From IMG/VR virus record IMGVR_UViG_3300027977_000029, positions 1-64,000 of that record: DNA of 64,000 nucleotides; one strand, written 5' to 3'. The DNA comes from a virus. Positions 52,312 to 59,428 of the stretch are shown here, piece after piece (position 1 is the first letter of the stretch; each line of letters opens with the position of its first letter). The translations under genes and the position numbers were made by a program. The notes beneath the pieces are model-generated. The model searched no databases and was not told the DNA's origin. It worked only from the letters and a program-made list of their open reading frames with translations.

Positions 52312-53211
52312 ATGTTCAAGCCTATGCTCGCTCCTGGGGAAGATCCTCAGAAGTATCCTAACTACTTTAAAGAGCTTCGGTATCCTTTGATGGTATCTCC
52401 TAAGTATGATGGTATTAGGTGTCTTACTATCAGTAAGATGGCACTGTCACGTTCAGGAAAGCTGCTTCCATCATGGCAAGTCCAAGAAGACTTTACAAGA
52501 GTTCCAGGTCTTGACGGGGAACTTATTGAAGGCAATCCAACTGATCCTGAAGTTTACAATCGAACTCAAAGCCATGTAATGTCGACAGACAAACCCGGCA
52601 ATCTCAAGTTTTTTGTGTTTGATTGTATTGATGATGCTGTAATTGATAAGCCTTTCTACAGGCGTCTTGAAGAAGCTGCTAAGATGGTCATCGGTGTGGA
52701 CGCTCACGAGGCTGTTGACCATACTACTGTAGAGCGCTACGAAGAACTTGTGGCCTACGAGAATCAATGTCTCTCAGAAGGCTATGAAGGTATCATGATG
52801 AGAGACCCCTTAGGCCGTTACAAGAATGGTCGAGGTACTTTTAAAGAAGGACTTATTTATAAACTTAAACGGTTCACTCAAACCGAAGGTCATATTGTTG
52901 ACATCCATCCCAGAATGCATAACACTAACCCTCAAACGACCGACGAGCTTGGCTATGCATCGCGTTCCCAATCAAAGGATGGGTTGGTGGCTATGGCGAT
53001 GGCTGGTAAGTTTATCTTAGATACGGCCCTTTGGGGTGAAGTTGAAGTAGCGCCTGGAGCATTCACTCACCAAGAGCTTGAATGGATCTGGGAGAACAAA
53101 TTAGACGTACTTGGCAAGACACTTACCTTTAAATTCTTCAGTCACGGTATTAAAGACAAACCGCGTTTTCCGAGGGCCGTAGGCTTTCGTCACCCCATTG
53201 ATATGAGTTAA
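52312..53211 (+). CDS. ATP-dependent DNA ligase (T7 gp1.3-like)
   Basis: The nucleotidyl-transfer motifs are clear: K31-YDGIR (motif I, adenylated Lys), DGELIEG (III), FFVFDC (IIIa), EGIMMRDP (IV) and IYKLKRF (V). An OB-like C-terminus follows. At 299 residues it is a minimal ligase, smaller than T7's (359). It seals nicks during replication. GGAG precedes the ATG. Confidence 0.93.
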   Translation: MFKPMLAPGEDPQKYPNYFKELRYPLMVSPKYDGIRCLTISKMALSRSGKLLPSWQVQEDFTRVPGLDGELIEGNPTDPEVYNRTQSHVMSTDKPGNLKFFVFDCIDDAVIDKPFYRRLEEAAKMVIGVDAHEAVDHTTVERYEELVAYENQCLSEGYEGIMMRDPLGRYKNGRGTFKEGLIYKLKRFTQTEGHIVDIHPRMHNTNPQTTDELGYASRSQSKDGLVAMAMAGKFILDTALWGEVEVAPGAFTHQELEWIWENKLDVLGKTLTFKFFSHGIKDKPRFPRAVGFRHPIDMS

Positions 53212-53212
53212 C

Positions 53213-54247
53213 ATGACTGGTCTTAGAACTCCTACAATTAAACTTGTAATTCGTAAAAAGATTAATGCTTGGCTGGCTACTATCAAAGAACCTGAGCTTG
53301 TTGAGCTTCTCAAGCGAGATACCATTGTTACAGGTGGTTGTGTCACTTCAATGCTTATGGGCGAGCGTATCAATGATTTTGACGTCTACTTCAAGACTTT
53401 TGAAACTGCCAAAGCTGTAGCTACCTATTATGTTCAGGAGTTCAACACCACCAAGGGCACGCTGAGTGCTAAAGCCCTTGCCGGTGTCAACCCTACGATT
53501 AAAGAAGAATCGGTTGTAAATATTAAAGGCGAGACTGAGCAGCGCATTAAGATTTACATGAAGTCTTCAGGTGTTGCAGGTGAGGAGCAAGGAGTTTACT
53601 CCTACTTTGAACATGGGCAAGACTCAGCTACTGCAGAGTTCCTCACATCAACCCAAGATGAAGGTGCTGAAGATCCACTGTTTACTGCTGAACAAGCTTA
53701 TGGAGCAGTTGCAGAAGACCCTCTCGGTACCGCTGAAGAGGTCAAAACTGAGCTTAAAGACCCTAAAAAGCCTCCCTACCGTCCAGTCTTTATGACTGAC
53801 AATGCTATCACGCTCTCCGATAAGATGCAGTTGATTATCAGATTCTACGGAACTCCTCAAGAAATCCACAAGAACTTTGATTTCATTCACTGCACCGGCG
53901 TGTACGACTATCGAGCTGACAGCCTTGTGGTCAGTGAGGCTATGATGCGCAGTCTCCTGAGTAAGAGTCTTGTGTACTCAGGTAGCTTGTACCCGATCGC
54001 TTCTCTACTTCGTATTCGTAAGTTTATGAAGCGTGGCTGGCGTATCTCTGCTGGCCAGATGCTGAAGATCATCTTCCAGCTTGACGGCCAACCCCTCACA
54101 GATCCTAAATTCCTCAAGGATCAGCTGATGGGTGTTGATGTGGCTTATATGCATGAGCTCATCAGGGCTATTAATAACGAGCCTGGCAGAATTGATGCCA
54201 CTTACTTGGCTACACTAGTCGATCAGGTATTTGGTGATGGCGGGTAA
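53213..54247 (+). CDS. Nucleotidyltransferase-like protein
   Basis: VTGGCVTSMLMGERINDFDV-YF at about residues 39-60 has the GG...S and D-x-D layout of pol-beta-type nucleotidyltransferases as found in phage 'poly(A) polymerase head'-like proteins. The 344-residue protein has an acidic insert (STQDEGAEDPLFTAEQ), then FIHCTGVYDY and a helical C-terminus. The substrate (RNA, protein or nucleotide) is unknown. It starts one base after the ligase stop, suggesting a nucleic-acid role. Confidence 0.65.
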   Translation: MTGLRTPTIKLVIRKKINAWLATIKEPELVELLKRDTIVTGGCVTSMLMGERINDFDVYFKTFETAKAVATYYVQEFNTTKGTLSAKALAGVNPTIKEESVVNIKGETEQRIKIYMKSSGVAGEEQGVYSYFEHGQDSATAEFLTSTQDEGAEDPLFTAEQAYGAVAEDPLGTAEEVKTELKDPKKPPYRPVFMTDNAITLSDKMQLIIRFYGTPQEIHKNFDFIHCTGVYDYRADSLVVSEAMMRSLLSKSLVYSGSLYPIASLLRIRKFMKRGWRISAGQMLKIIFQLDGQPLTDPKFLKDQLMGVDVAYMHELIRAINNEPGRIDATYLATLVDQVFGDGG

Positions 54248-54467
54248 TGCAAACTCCGGAAGAAAGTCTATTGTCTTCAAACCAGGCTACACTTACGGTG
54301 ACGCAGCGGGGAATCGTTACAGGTTGATTAAAGATCGTCAACAAGGTGACTTTCCGCTGTTATTTGAAAACTTAGACACAGGCGGGTTTAGAGCCTTTAC
54401 ACGCCAAGGTCGATCTATAACTGCATTTGGGAATGATCCTCAGGCCCTCACAAAGAAGCTTAAATGA
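54237..54467 (+). CDS. Hypothetical protein, 76 aa
   Basis: The ATG at 54237 overlaps the previous gene; GTG and TTG codons just upstream are alternatives. The product (MAGNANSGRKSIVFKPGYTY) looks like a small beta-rich domain (GNRYRLIKDRQQGDFPLLFE). It overlaps the next gene as ATGA. Confidence 0.55.
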   Translation: MAGNANSGRKSIVFKPGYTYGDAAGNRYRLIKDRQQGDFPLLFENLDTGGFRAFTRQGRSITAFGNDPQALTKKLK

Positions 54468-54709
54468 CCCATACCAGAGAAACGAACGAAGAATTTATTC
54501 TAGACTTGATCAACTTTGGACCATACGGAGGTCTTCAACAAGTGTTTCTCATTGAAGCTATTCGAAGCTACAGTGAGCGAATCTCTAAACTAGATCCAGC
54601 AAGCTTTGAAGGAGGCCTTATTGCTCCTGAAGCTTGGGTAGGCACAGCTAAGTATATCTTCCAGAAAGTCGAGGCCCGCTATGGCGACAGTAAGGACTCT
54701 ACTACGTAA
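54464..54709 (+). CDS. Conserved small phage protein, 81 aa
   Basis: FILDLINFGPYGGLQQVFLI then EAIRSYSE...APEAWVGTAKYI matches a recurrent phage family with L-x-NFSPYG-x-x-x-QVF and AW-x-G-x-A motifs. Its function is unknown. It overlaps the GNAT gene by 29 bases. Confidence 0.7.
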   Translation: MTHTRETNEEFILDLINFGPYGGLQQVFLIEAIRSYSERISKLDPASFEGGLIAPEAWVGTAKYIFQKVEARYGDSKDSTT

Positions 54710-55133
54710 AGACATCCCAGGCCTTCTCAAGATGGCTGAGCCTTTCTTTGAACAGTCAGGCTTTCCTGGTAAGTTTTCGTTACATCGGGCTCATGAAACA
54801 CTATTAACTTGCATTGCCTCAGCGAGTCGTGGGTGCCTTGTGCTAGTCGACGATAATGAAAAACCCCTAGGAGCTTTAGGGTTCGAGATCTCAAGACTCT
54901 GGTTTAGTTCTTCAGTAGTTGCCCGAGAGCTATTCTTTTGGATTGACCCGGATTCAAGAGGTGGGCATGGCAGTGCTATGCTGGAAGCATTTGAAGCTGC
55001 AGCTAAGGCTAGAGGTGCTGAGTTCACGGTAATGGTAGCTCTTGCTGCGTCTAACTATGATCGTGTTACTGACTTCTATCGATATAAATCTTATCGCGCC
55101 ATGGAAAGCGCATTTATCAAGGAACTTAGTTAA
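54681..55133 (+). CDS. GNAT-family N-acetyltransferase
   Basis: The 150-residue protein carries RELFFWIDPDSRGGHGSAML, the acetyl-CoA-binding motif A region of GNAT enzymes, followed by an A-rich helix and ASNYDRVTDFYRYKSYRAM at the end. The acceptor is unknown. Phage GNATs may modify host or phage proteins, or peptidoglycan precursors. Confidence 0.85.
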   Translation: MATVRTLLRKDIPGLLKMAEPFFEQSGFPGKFSLHRAHETLLTCIASASRGCLVLVDDNEKPLGALGFEISRLWFSSSVVARELFFWIDPDSRGGHGSAMLEAFEAAAKARGAEFTVMVALAASNYDRVTDFYRYKSYRAMESAFIKELS

Positions 55134-55385
55134 ATGGCTAAAACTTACGCTCAGATTAAGCAAGAAGACAGTAATCGCGAGATTGAGGCTGTCTACAGCA
55201 ATCTCGCAATCATCGAACGTGAGATGAACGAGCTGCAATACTCATTTGAGAGGTCAATGGAAGAGTTTACAAAGCTCCACCTCCAATATCTCGCGCAGCC
55301 TACCCACGAGGGCCTTCAGGTCTTTCGAGCAAGGGTCACTAAGCTTAGGCAAGCTTTTCCTAAGTATGATGAGATTCCGTTCTAA
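55134..55385 (+). CDS. Coiled-coil hypothetical protein, 83 aa
   Basis: Almost wholly helical (NREIEAVYSNLAIIEREMNE, LQYSFERSMEEFTKLHLQYL), with a short FPKYDEIPF tail similar in style to the IDEEIPF end of the protein at 41691. The start directly follows the GNAT stop. It is the last gene before the GC-rich island. Confidence 0.6.
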   Translation: MAKTYAQIKQEDSNREIEAVYSNLAIIEREMNELQYSFERSMEEFTKLHLQYLAQPTHEGLQVFRARVTKLRQAFPKYDEIPF

Positions 55386-55390
55386 GTTTT

Positions 55391-55560
55391 AAACCTAAGG
55401 TTTCTGCAAAGTAATGCCTTACAAAATTTGGCCGCCTGCAGCCGCGAGGCCCCCGCCTTGCCTGCCCCCTCGACCGGGCCGCCGCGCCCGCCCTGGACCA
55501 ACCTCGCGTGCGCACGGTACCAACCTACAGCGACCCGCCCCTGAACCGGCGTCGTCGCTG
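55391..55560. other. GC-rich non-coding island B
   Basis: A 13-base palindrome AAACCTAAGGTTT (55391-55403) is followed by a GC-rich, C-rich stretch at about 55428-55560 with no convincing reading frame. Like island A it ends just before an AACCCG element. Strand bias is opposite to island A. Function is unknown. Confidence 0.5.
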
Positions 55561-55568
55561 ACCACCTC

Positions 55569-55586
55569 AACCCGTTAAGTTAACCC
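55569..55586 (+). promoter_or_regulatory. AACCCG element, copy 5
   Basis: AACCCGTTAAGTTAACCC is the closest copy to the consensus. It lies 81 bases before the ATG at 55668. The leader holds an inverted repeat AATAGTAGTG-TGT-CACTATTATT (55626-55648), again with a TGT loop. Confidence 0.6.
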
Positions 55587-55667
55587 TTTATCTTGAAACT
55601 CATAACAGATATCTGGGTTTTTGTAAATAGTAGTGTGTCACTATTATTTGAATCAGCAGGACATAAA

Positions 55668-56237
55668 ATGACCGAGATCAAGAACGTCTTCACGACTCCC
55701 GATGGCAAGCAGTTTGATACTAAGGCCGAGGCTGTCAACCATCTGCGTCTTCCGAAGATTCGTGAAGCGTTTGCTAAGCTGACCGACAACAATACCGAAC
55801 TTGCTGAGTGGCTTATTGCCAATCAAGAGCAGGTCGAAATGGCTTTCGAAACGGGCACGATTCGTCGTGTCTCGAAGGCCGAGAAGAAGAAGCTCCAAGC
55901 TTCTCTGGATGCCATCAAGGAAGCTGGCAATCCGAAGTTTGCTTTCGTTGTTGACAATCTGGAAGCCATCTATACGAGCTTCCGTTGGCCGTCTGTCACT
56001 CGTCTGAAGCCGGAAGAGAAGACTGCCGCCGCTCAAGAAGCTCTGATGAAGCTTTCTGACGATAACGCTGAACTGGTTGGCTACGTTCTGGCTAACCAAG
56101 AAGGTATCATGGCTTGCTATGAAGCTGGTATCGAAAAGCGTCCGATGAACCCGAAGGCTGCAGAAGCCCTTGTTGAGTGGCGTGCTAAGGAAGCTGCCAA
56201 GAAGGCTGCTAAGGCCACTGAAGAGGTCGCCGGCTAA
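55668..56237 (+). CDS. Abundant-looking conserved phage protein with internal repeat, 189 aa
   Basis: The ATG at 55668 follows CAGGACAT; an upstream in-frame TTG at 55593 lies in the leader and is unlikely. LTDNNTELAEWLIANQEQVE at about residue 38 is repeated as LSDDNAELVGYVLANQEGIM near residue 127. The rest is lysine/alanine-rich helix. Codon use is strongly biased toward C/G-ending codons like the capsid gene, it has its own candidate promoter and is followed by a structured RNA and terminator. These point to high expression. The role is unknown; binding of nucleic acid or host protein is possible. Confidence 0.7.
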   Translation: MTEIKNVFTTPDGKQFDTKAEAVNHLRLPKIREAFAKLTDNNTELAEWLIANQEQVEMAFETGTIRRVSKAEKKKLQASLDAIKEAGNPKFAFVVDNLEAIYTSFRWPSVTRLKPEEKTAAAQEALMKLSDDNAELVGYVLANQEGIMACYEAGIEKRPMNPKAAEALVEWRAKEAAKKAAKATEEVAG

Positions 56238-56256
56238 TCTAGATAGTCGGTAGGAT

Positions 56257-56320
56257 GTCGGAGGGACAATGTTAGCTACTTGTCTTGAATAACGGCTCTA
56301 TTGTATTAGTTGCCTCCGAC
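56257..56320 (+). ncRNA. Structured RNA element downstream of the 189-aa gene (candidate)
   Basis: GTCGGAGG (56257-56264) pairs perfectly with CCTCCGAC (56313-56320), and inside it ACAAT (56266-56270) pairs with ATTGT (56300-56304). A terminator follows 29 bases later. This could be the 3' end of the mRNA, a processed small RNA or a stability element. Confidence 0.45.
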
Positions 56321-56348
56321 GTCGCACCTTAGAAACATACTTTAAAAG

Positions 56349-56377
56349 ACCCACCCTAACCGGTGGGTTTTATTTTG
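56349..56377 (+). terminator. Rho-independent terminator
   Basis: ACCCACC (56349-56355) pairs with GGTGGGT (56362-56368), followed by TTTATTTT. It closes the transcription unit that starts at the AACCCG element 5. Confidence 0.82.
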
Positions 56378-56385
56378 AGGTTTAG

Positions 56386-56631
56386 ATGAGTATTGAACAG
56401 TTCAGTTGGCCATGTGATCACCTTGATCATGATGTCCAGGTACCAGGTTGTGAATTCCATGCCTTCTTTGGGCATTCATTCTGTGAAGTGCACCGTAACG
56501 AACTGGCGATTAAGTTCGTTGAGAAGCGGGGTAAACGACTACCGAAGCCTGATGCTCCTGTTGAAGAGAGTTTCGAAGAGTTCGCCTTCATCCCAGCCAA
56601 GCAAAAGAGGCGCTATGACAGACGCTATTAA
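56386..56631 (+). CDS. Cys/His-rich hypothetical protein, 81 aa
   Basis: WPCDHLDHDVQVPGCEFHAF then FGHSFCEVH holds three Cys and six His, suggesting a zinc site. The C-terminus is strongly basic (KQKRRYDRRY). GAGGT precedes the ATG. No family recognised. It overlaps the next gene by 17 bases. Confidence 0.55.
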   Translation: MSIEQFSWPCDHLDHDVQVPGCEFHAFFGHSFCEVHRNELAIKFVEKRGKRLPKPDAPVEESFEEFAFIPAKQKRRYDRRY

Positions 56632-56986
56632 ATACGACCCTTATCCGTATGCTATTGGCTCTGAAGAATTCCCTGGGTTCTCTAAACTTATCGAAGAGCT
56701 GGGTGAACTTAATCAAGTAATTGGTCAAATTCTTGCACGTGGCAGTCAGCTAGGTGATTTTCATAATCACAAACTTGCAACCAGACTCGTGGAAGAGATG
56801 GCTGATACCTCAGCTGCTATCCTGCTTGTATTAGACGAAAACAAGCTGAACAATAAAGGCTTTATCGCTCGTCGTAACTACAAGTATAATACATACCGGC
56901 GTTGGCAGGCTCAAGGTATTGATGCTTGGAAAGGTTACGAAGACGAGTTCTTGTCTACACCTGAGGGTTTTCCTCTTGGTGAATAA
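56615..56986 (+). CDS. MazG-like nucleotide pyrophosphohydrolase, putative
   Basis: The ATG at 56615 lies within the previous gene. FSKLIEELGELNQVIGQILA and RLVEEMADTSAAILLVLDEN match the E-E-x-x-E ... E-E-x-x-D metal-binding motif of the MazG/all-alpha NTP pyrophosphatases. Phage members may lower (p)ppGpp or sanitise nucleotides. The size (123 residues) fits a single-domain member. Confidence 0.78.
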   Translation: MTDAIKYDPYPYAIGSEEFPGFSKLIEELGELNQVIGQILARGSQLGDFHNHKLATRLVEEMADTSAAILLVLDENKLNNKGFIARRNYKYNTYRRWQAQGIDAWKGYEDEFLSTPEGFPLGE

Positions 56987-56989
56987 TAC

Positions 56990-57065
56990 GCCGCTTTAGC
57001 TCAGCTGGTAGAGCAACGGTTTTGTAAACCGTGGGTCGCAGGTTCGAATCCTGTAGGCGGCACCA
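56990..57065 (+). tRNA. tRNA-Thr (anticodon TGT)
   Basis: A full cloverleaf of 76 bases with encoded CCA: acceptor GCCGCTT/AGGCGGC, D stem GCTC/GAGC, anticodon stem ACGGT/ACCGT with loop TTTGTAA, and T arm GCAGG-TTCGAAT-CCTGT. It reads ACA codons. Confidence 0.95.
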
Positions 57066-57083
57066 TTTTTAGAAAGACTTAAA

Positions 57084-57434
57084 ATGAACCTTAAGACTGC
57101 TAATAGGCGTAGACGTAAAACTAGTAGCGACTACAGATACTCTCAATGGCTCAAGCAGTTTAAACTTGGAGCTATTGTAGAGAGTTGCTCCTTACACCCG
57201 ATTCGTATTACTCGGTTTAACACTAAGCCCTACGGAGGCTTTGTTGATGGTGAGTCGCTCCTAGATGGCAGTCATCAAAGTTGCTCTATCCGACACTGCG
57301 GCGTAGATTTCTTAGCACCTTGGGAAGTCAAGAAAAAGCTTAAGCTTTGGAACAGTGGAGGTGAAAAGGCTCTTATTGCTGATTACTATGGAAGTAAAGA
57401 GGCTGCAGACGCCTTTATCAAAACCTGGAGATGA
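57084..57434 (+). CDS. Basic hypothetical protein, 116 aa
   Basis: The N-terminus is very basic (NLKTANRRRRKTSS). RITRFNTKPYGGFVDGESLL and GVDFLAPWEVKKKLKLW are conserved-looking but unknown to me. It lies between two tRNA genes; its stop is 2 bases before tRNA-Ser. RNA or DNA binding is a guess from charge. Confidence 0.6.
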   Translation: MNLKTANRRRRKTSSDYRYSQWLKQFKLGAIVESCSLHPIRITRFNTKPYGGFVDGESLLDGSHQSCSIRHCGVDFLAPWEVKKKLKLWNSGGEKALIADYYGSKEAADAFIKTWR

Positions 57435-57436
57435 TT

Positions 57437-57524
<88 letters not shown>

Positions 57525-57549
57525 ATTAACATAAGAGAAAGTTGACTGA

Positions 57550-57708
57550 ATGAACTTGCTATTCATCGCTAAGGGTCCTAACCGCACACCCGTCGTAGTT
57601 GTCGGAGCTAATAACGACCGGGTTGTATATCACTACGATCATGAGAAGCGTAGACACTATGGTTGCGTGTCTCGTAAGTTCTTTGAAGAGAATTACGTCA
57701 AGGTTTAA
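57550..57708 (+). CDS. Hypothetical protein, 52 aa
   Basis: MNLLFIAKGPNRTPVVVVGA and VVYHYDHEKRRHYG...FFEENYVKV look like a compact beta-rich domain. GAGAAAG lies upstream of the ATG. Function is unknown. It ends just before CATCTTATATGA element 3. Confidence 0.55.
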   Translation: MNLLFIAKGPNRTPVVVVGANNDRVVYHYDHEKRRHYGCVSRKFFEENYVKV

Positions 57709-57710
57709 AG

Positions 57711-57735
57711 GCCGGAATTCTCCCATCTTATATGA
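57711..57735 (+). promoter_or_regulatory. CATCTTATATGA element, copy 3
   Basis: GCCGGAATTCTC followed by CCATCTTATATGA. It matches copies 1 and 2 at most positions and lies 20 bases before the GTG start at 57755. Confidence 0.5.
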
Positions 57736-57754
57736 TAACCATGGAGGTTGATCA

Positions 57755-58255
57755 GTGTTTAACCAAAAGCCTACCAAACAAATTCCTACTACATTTGCTC
57801 TAGGCCAGGAGCTAATAGATGACCTTACAGGTTTCTGTGGGTATGCCTATCAGCTACTCTATCAAGATAACGGCAATCTAAGGATCTCCCTTCAACCTAA
57901 GAGCAACAGCCCGAGCAAGCTTGAAGAAGCAATCAGTTTTGATATTCACACGCTGAGTATCGTCAGTGGTGGCTACTCTGACAGGATCCCTCCTGTTACC
58001 CCGTTCAAGTACATGTTCGGAGACCGCGTGAAAGATAGGCTCACGGGTTTCAATGGGATCATCGTTTGTAGAGCTTACTTTATAAATGGGTGTGCCTTTT
58101 ACGAAGTTGTCAGTGAGAAGCTTGATAAAGATCAGCGCCCGGTGTGCTCTTGGATCCCTGAGCGGTACATTGAGCTGGTTAAAATCAGAGCAATATCTCC
58201 TCCTGAAAAGACAAAGACAGGTGGACCTCCCACTAAAGTTTCGTTCCGAGGCTAG
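57755..58255 (+). CDS. Hypothetical protein with two LTGF-G modules, 166 aa
   Basis: The GTG start has GGAGG eight bases upstream. IDDLTGFCGYAYQLLYQDNG (first half) and VKDRLTGFNGIIVCRAYFIN (second half) are two copies of one small beta module. The second, with D-x-LTGF-x-G-x-V...GC-x-YEV, is widespread in phage proteins of unknown role. The tail is proline/lysine-rich. Confidence 0.65.
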   Translation: MFNQKPTKQIPTTFALGQELIDDLTGFCGYAYQLLYQDNGNLRISLQPKSNSPSKLEEAISFDIHTLSIVSGGYSDRIPPVTPFKYMFGDRVKDRLTGFNGIIVCRAYFINGCAFYEVVSEKLDKDQRPVCSWIPERYIELVKIRAISPPEKTKTGGPPTKVSFRG

Positions 58256-58262
58256 ATTAACC

Positions 58263-58339
58263 GCGCCCATAGCTCAACTGGTTAGAGCCGTCAGCTCATA
58301 ACTGACTGGTTACAGGTTCAAGTCCTGTTGGGCGCACCA
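58263..58339 (+). tRNA. tRNA with CAT anticodon (probably tRNA-Ile2, else tRNA-Met)
   Basis: A 77-base cloverleaf with encoded CCA: acceptor GCGCCCA/TGGGCGC, anticodon stem GTCAG/CTGAC with loop CTCATAA, T arm ACAGG-TTCAAGT-CCTGT. The GGTTAGAGC and GGTTCAAGTCC segments resemble E. coli tRNA-Ile2, whose CAT is modified to read AUA. The other four tRNAs read A-ending codons, which favours Ile2. Initiator identity is unlikely because pair 1-72 is G-C. Confidence 0.9.
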
Positions 58340-58358
58340 ACTCTGTGGAGACAGAAAA

Positions 58359-58658
58359 ATGACTATCGAAGTACCTCTCAGCAAAGCTCCTAGTAAAATT
58401 GCTGAAAAAGCTGCAATGGACCTCACGTTACTGGTAACTAACTTTACTAAAGACCCTCTTGAATCTGTCGATATTCTTTTGTTGTCAGCTGTAGGTTACA
58501 GTGTGGCAGGTTCAGTGTACGATAGTCAGTCGACTGGAGAGTCTCGTTTGGACTATATACGTGAGCGACTTGAGTATCTTCATGAATTTCTTATAGGACG
58601 TATGGAGAGTGACCCTAAAGCACTAGAGCTCGCTGAACTTATAAGGGGATCCCGATGA
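58359..58658 (+). CDS. Helical hypothetical protein, module family H, copy 1 (99 aa)
   Basis: An all-helix protein with ESVDILLLSAVGYSVAGSVY and LEYLHEFLIGRMES. It resembles the protein at 59055 (ESTDALLLGLASFLRAQ... LDEFLEYIREQ). Both stand beside a member of the 135-residue family, so the pair appears to have been duplicated as a unit. Function is unknown. Confidence 0.6.
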   Translation: MTIEVPLSKAPSKIAEKAAMDLTLLVTNFTKDPLESVDILLLSAVGYSVAGSVYDSQSTGESRLDYIRERLEYLHEFLIGRMESDPKALELAELIRGSR

Positions 58659-59062
58659 ACGAAATTCTTAAGTATCAAGGTGAATTATACCTAAAGGCTA
58701 AGCCTGATGAGTCACTTGCCAAGACACATTACTTTTCGGTGATGTTGGATGCTGGTTGGATTCTTGCTACGCGGCTGTCTGATGGTAAACTCACTTTTAT
58801 TGATCCACCAGTTGCAAAACCTGATGAGTTATACTGTATTGTATGGGTTCGTAAAAACAAGGTCGAGCTTACAGGTGTGTTCGAGAACGACATTGACATC
58901 CTTTACGACATCTGGATAGATCTCGCACCATACGAAAAAGCAAATTTGCTTTTCTATAATATAACTAAAGGTAAGACAAAGGTTGAAACTTTCGTGCGTT
59001 CACCCCCAATCCCTTGGGCCTCCACTAAAACTTACATTGAAGGACTTTACAAGAATGTCTGA
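58655..59062 (+). CDS. 135-aa tandem family, copy 1
   Basis: GELYLKAKPDESLAKTHYFS, then LSDGKLTFIDPP and VELTGVFENDIDILYD. The genes at 59428 and 59839 have the same length (135 residues) and the same order of motifs: G-E/D-V/L-x-I/L-K, T/D-GELK, L-T/S-G-V/I-Y/F-x-x-D, and a C-terminal Y-x-x-V end. Identity is low, so the split is old. Function is unknown. Confidence 0.62.
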   Translation: MNEILKYQGELYLKAKPDESLAKTHYFSVMLDAGWILATRLSDGKLTFIDPPVAKPDELYCIVWVRKNKVELTGVFENDIDILYDIWIDLAPYEKANLLFYNITKGKTKVETFVRSPPIPWASTKTYIEGLYKNV

Positions 59063-59291
59063 ACCTATGACACCCCGCGCAGAAGAAGCCTCAGCAGGCT
59101 TTATCAAAGTACTACAGAACCTTGGAACTGACGAAAGAGAGTCTACGGACGCACTCCTGCTGGGATTAGCTAGTTTTCTAAGAGCTCAAGAACGGCATTT
59201 TGGGTCTGAGTTGGGTGAACTCGCACGGGAAGCACTCATCGACCGTCTTGATGAGTTCCTTGAATATATCAGAGAGCAAGAACGCGTATGA
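59055..59291 (+). CDS. Helical hypothetical protein, module family H, copy 2 (78 aa)
   Basis: The ATG at 59055 overlaps the previous gene's last codons. ESTDALLLGLASFLRAQERH matches copy 1, and the end, ALIDRLDEFLEYIREQERV, matches the C-terminus of the 46-residue chimera that follows. It overlaps that gene as ATGA. Confidence 0.6.
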   Translation: MSEPMTPRAEEASAGFIKVLQNLGTDERESTDALLLGLASFLRAQERHFGSELGELAREALIDRLDEFLEYIREQERV

Positions 59292-59428
59292 GTCGCTACA
59301 TCACGCACAATGGGGATGTTCGGGTTAAGACCTACATCGGGTCTGACTTGGCTGAAATTTCGCGCACTGTGATCATCAAGCGTCTTGACGAATTCGTCGA
59401 ATTTATTAAAGGAAGGGAGCTCGTATAA
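59288..59428 (+). CDS. Chimeric remnant gene, 46 aa
   Basis: The N-terminus MSRYITHNGDVRVKTYIGSD resembles the start of the 135-residue proteins (MAKHLIDNGEVWIKTTYDL). The C-terminus VIIKRLDEFVEFIKGRELV resembles the end of family H copy 2. It appears to be a fusion left by an internal deletion between two duplicated genes. It is still coupled to its neighbours (ATGA and TAATG overlaps), so it may be expressed. Confidence 0.6.
   Translation: MSRYITHNGDVRVKTYIGSDLAEISRTVIIKRLDEFVEFIKGRELV

Noticed and set aside
55382-55570. Minus-strand frame through GC-rich island B
   Set aside because: The composition follows base content rather than protein-like order, and no ribosome site is present.
58263-58339. 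Initiator tRNA-fMet
   Set aside because: The first pair is G-C; bacterial initiators usually have a mismatch at 1-72.
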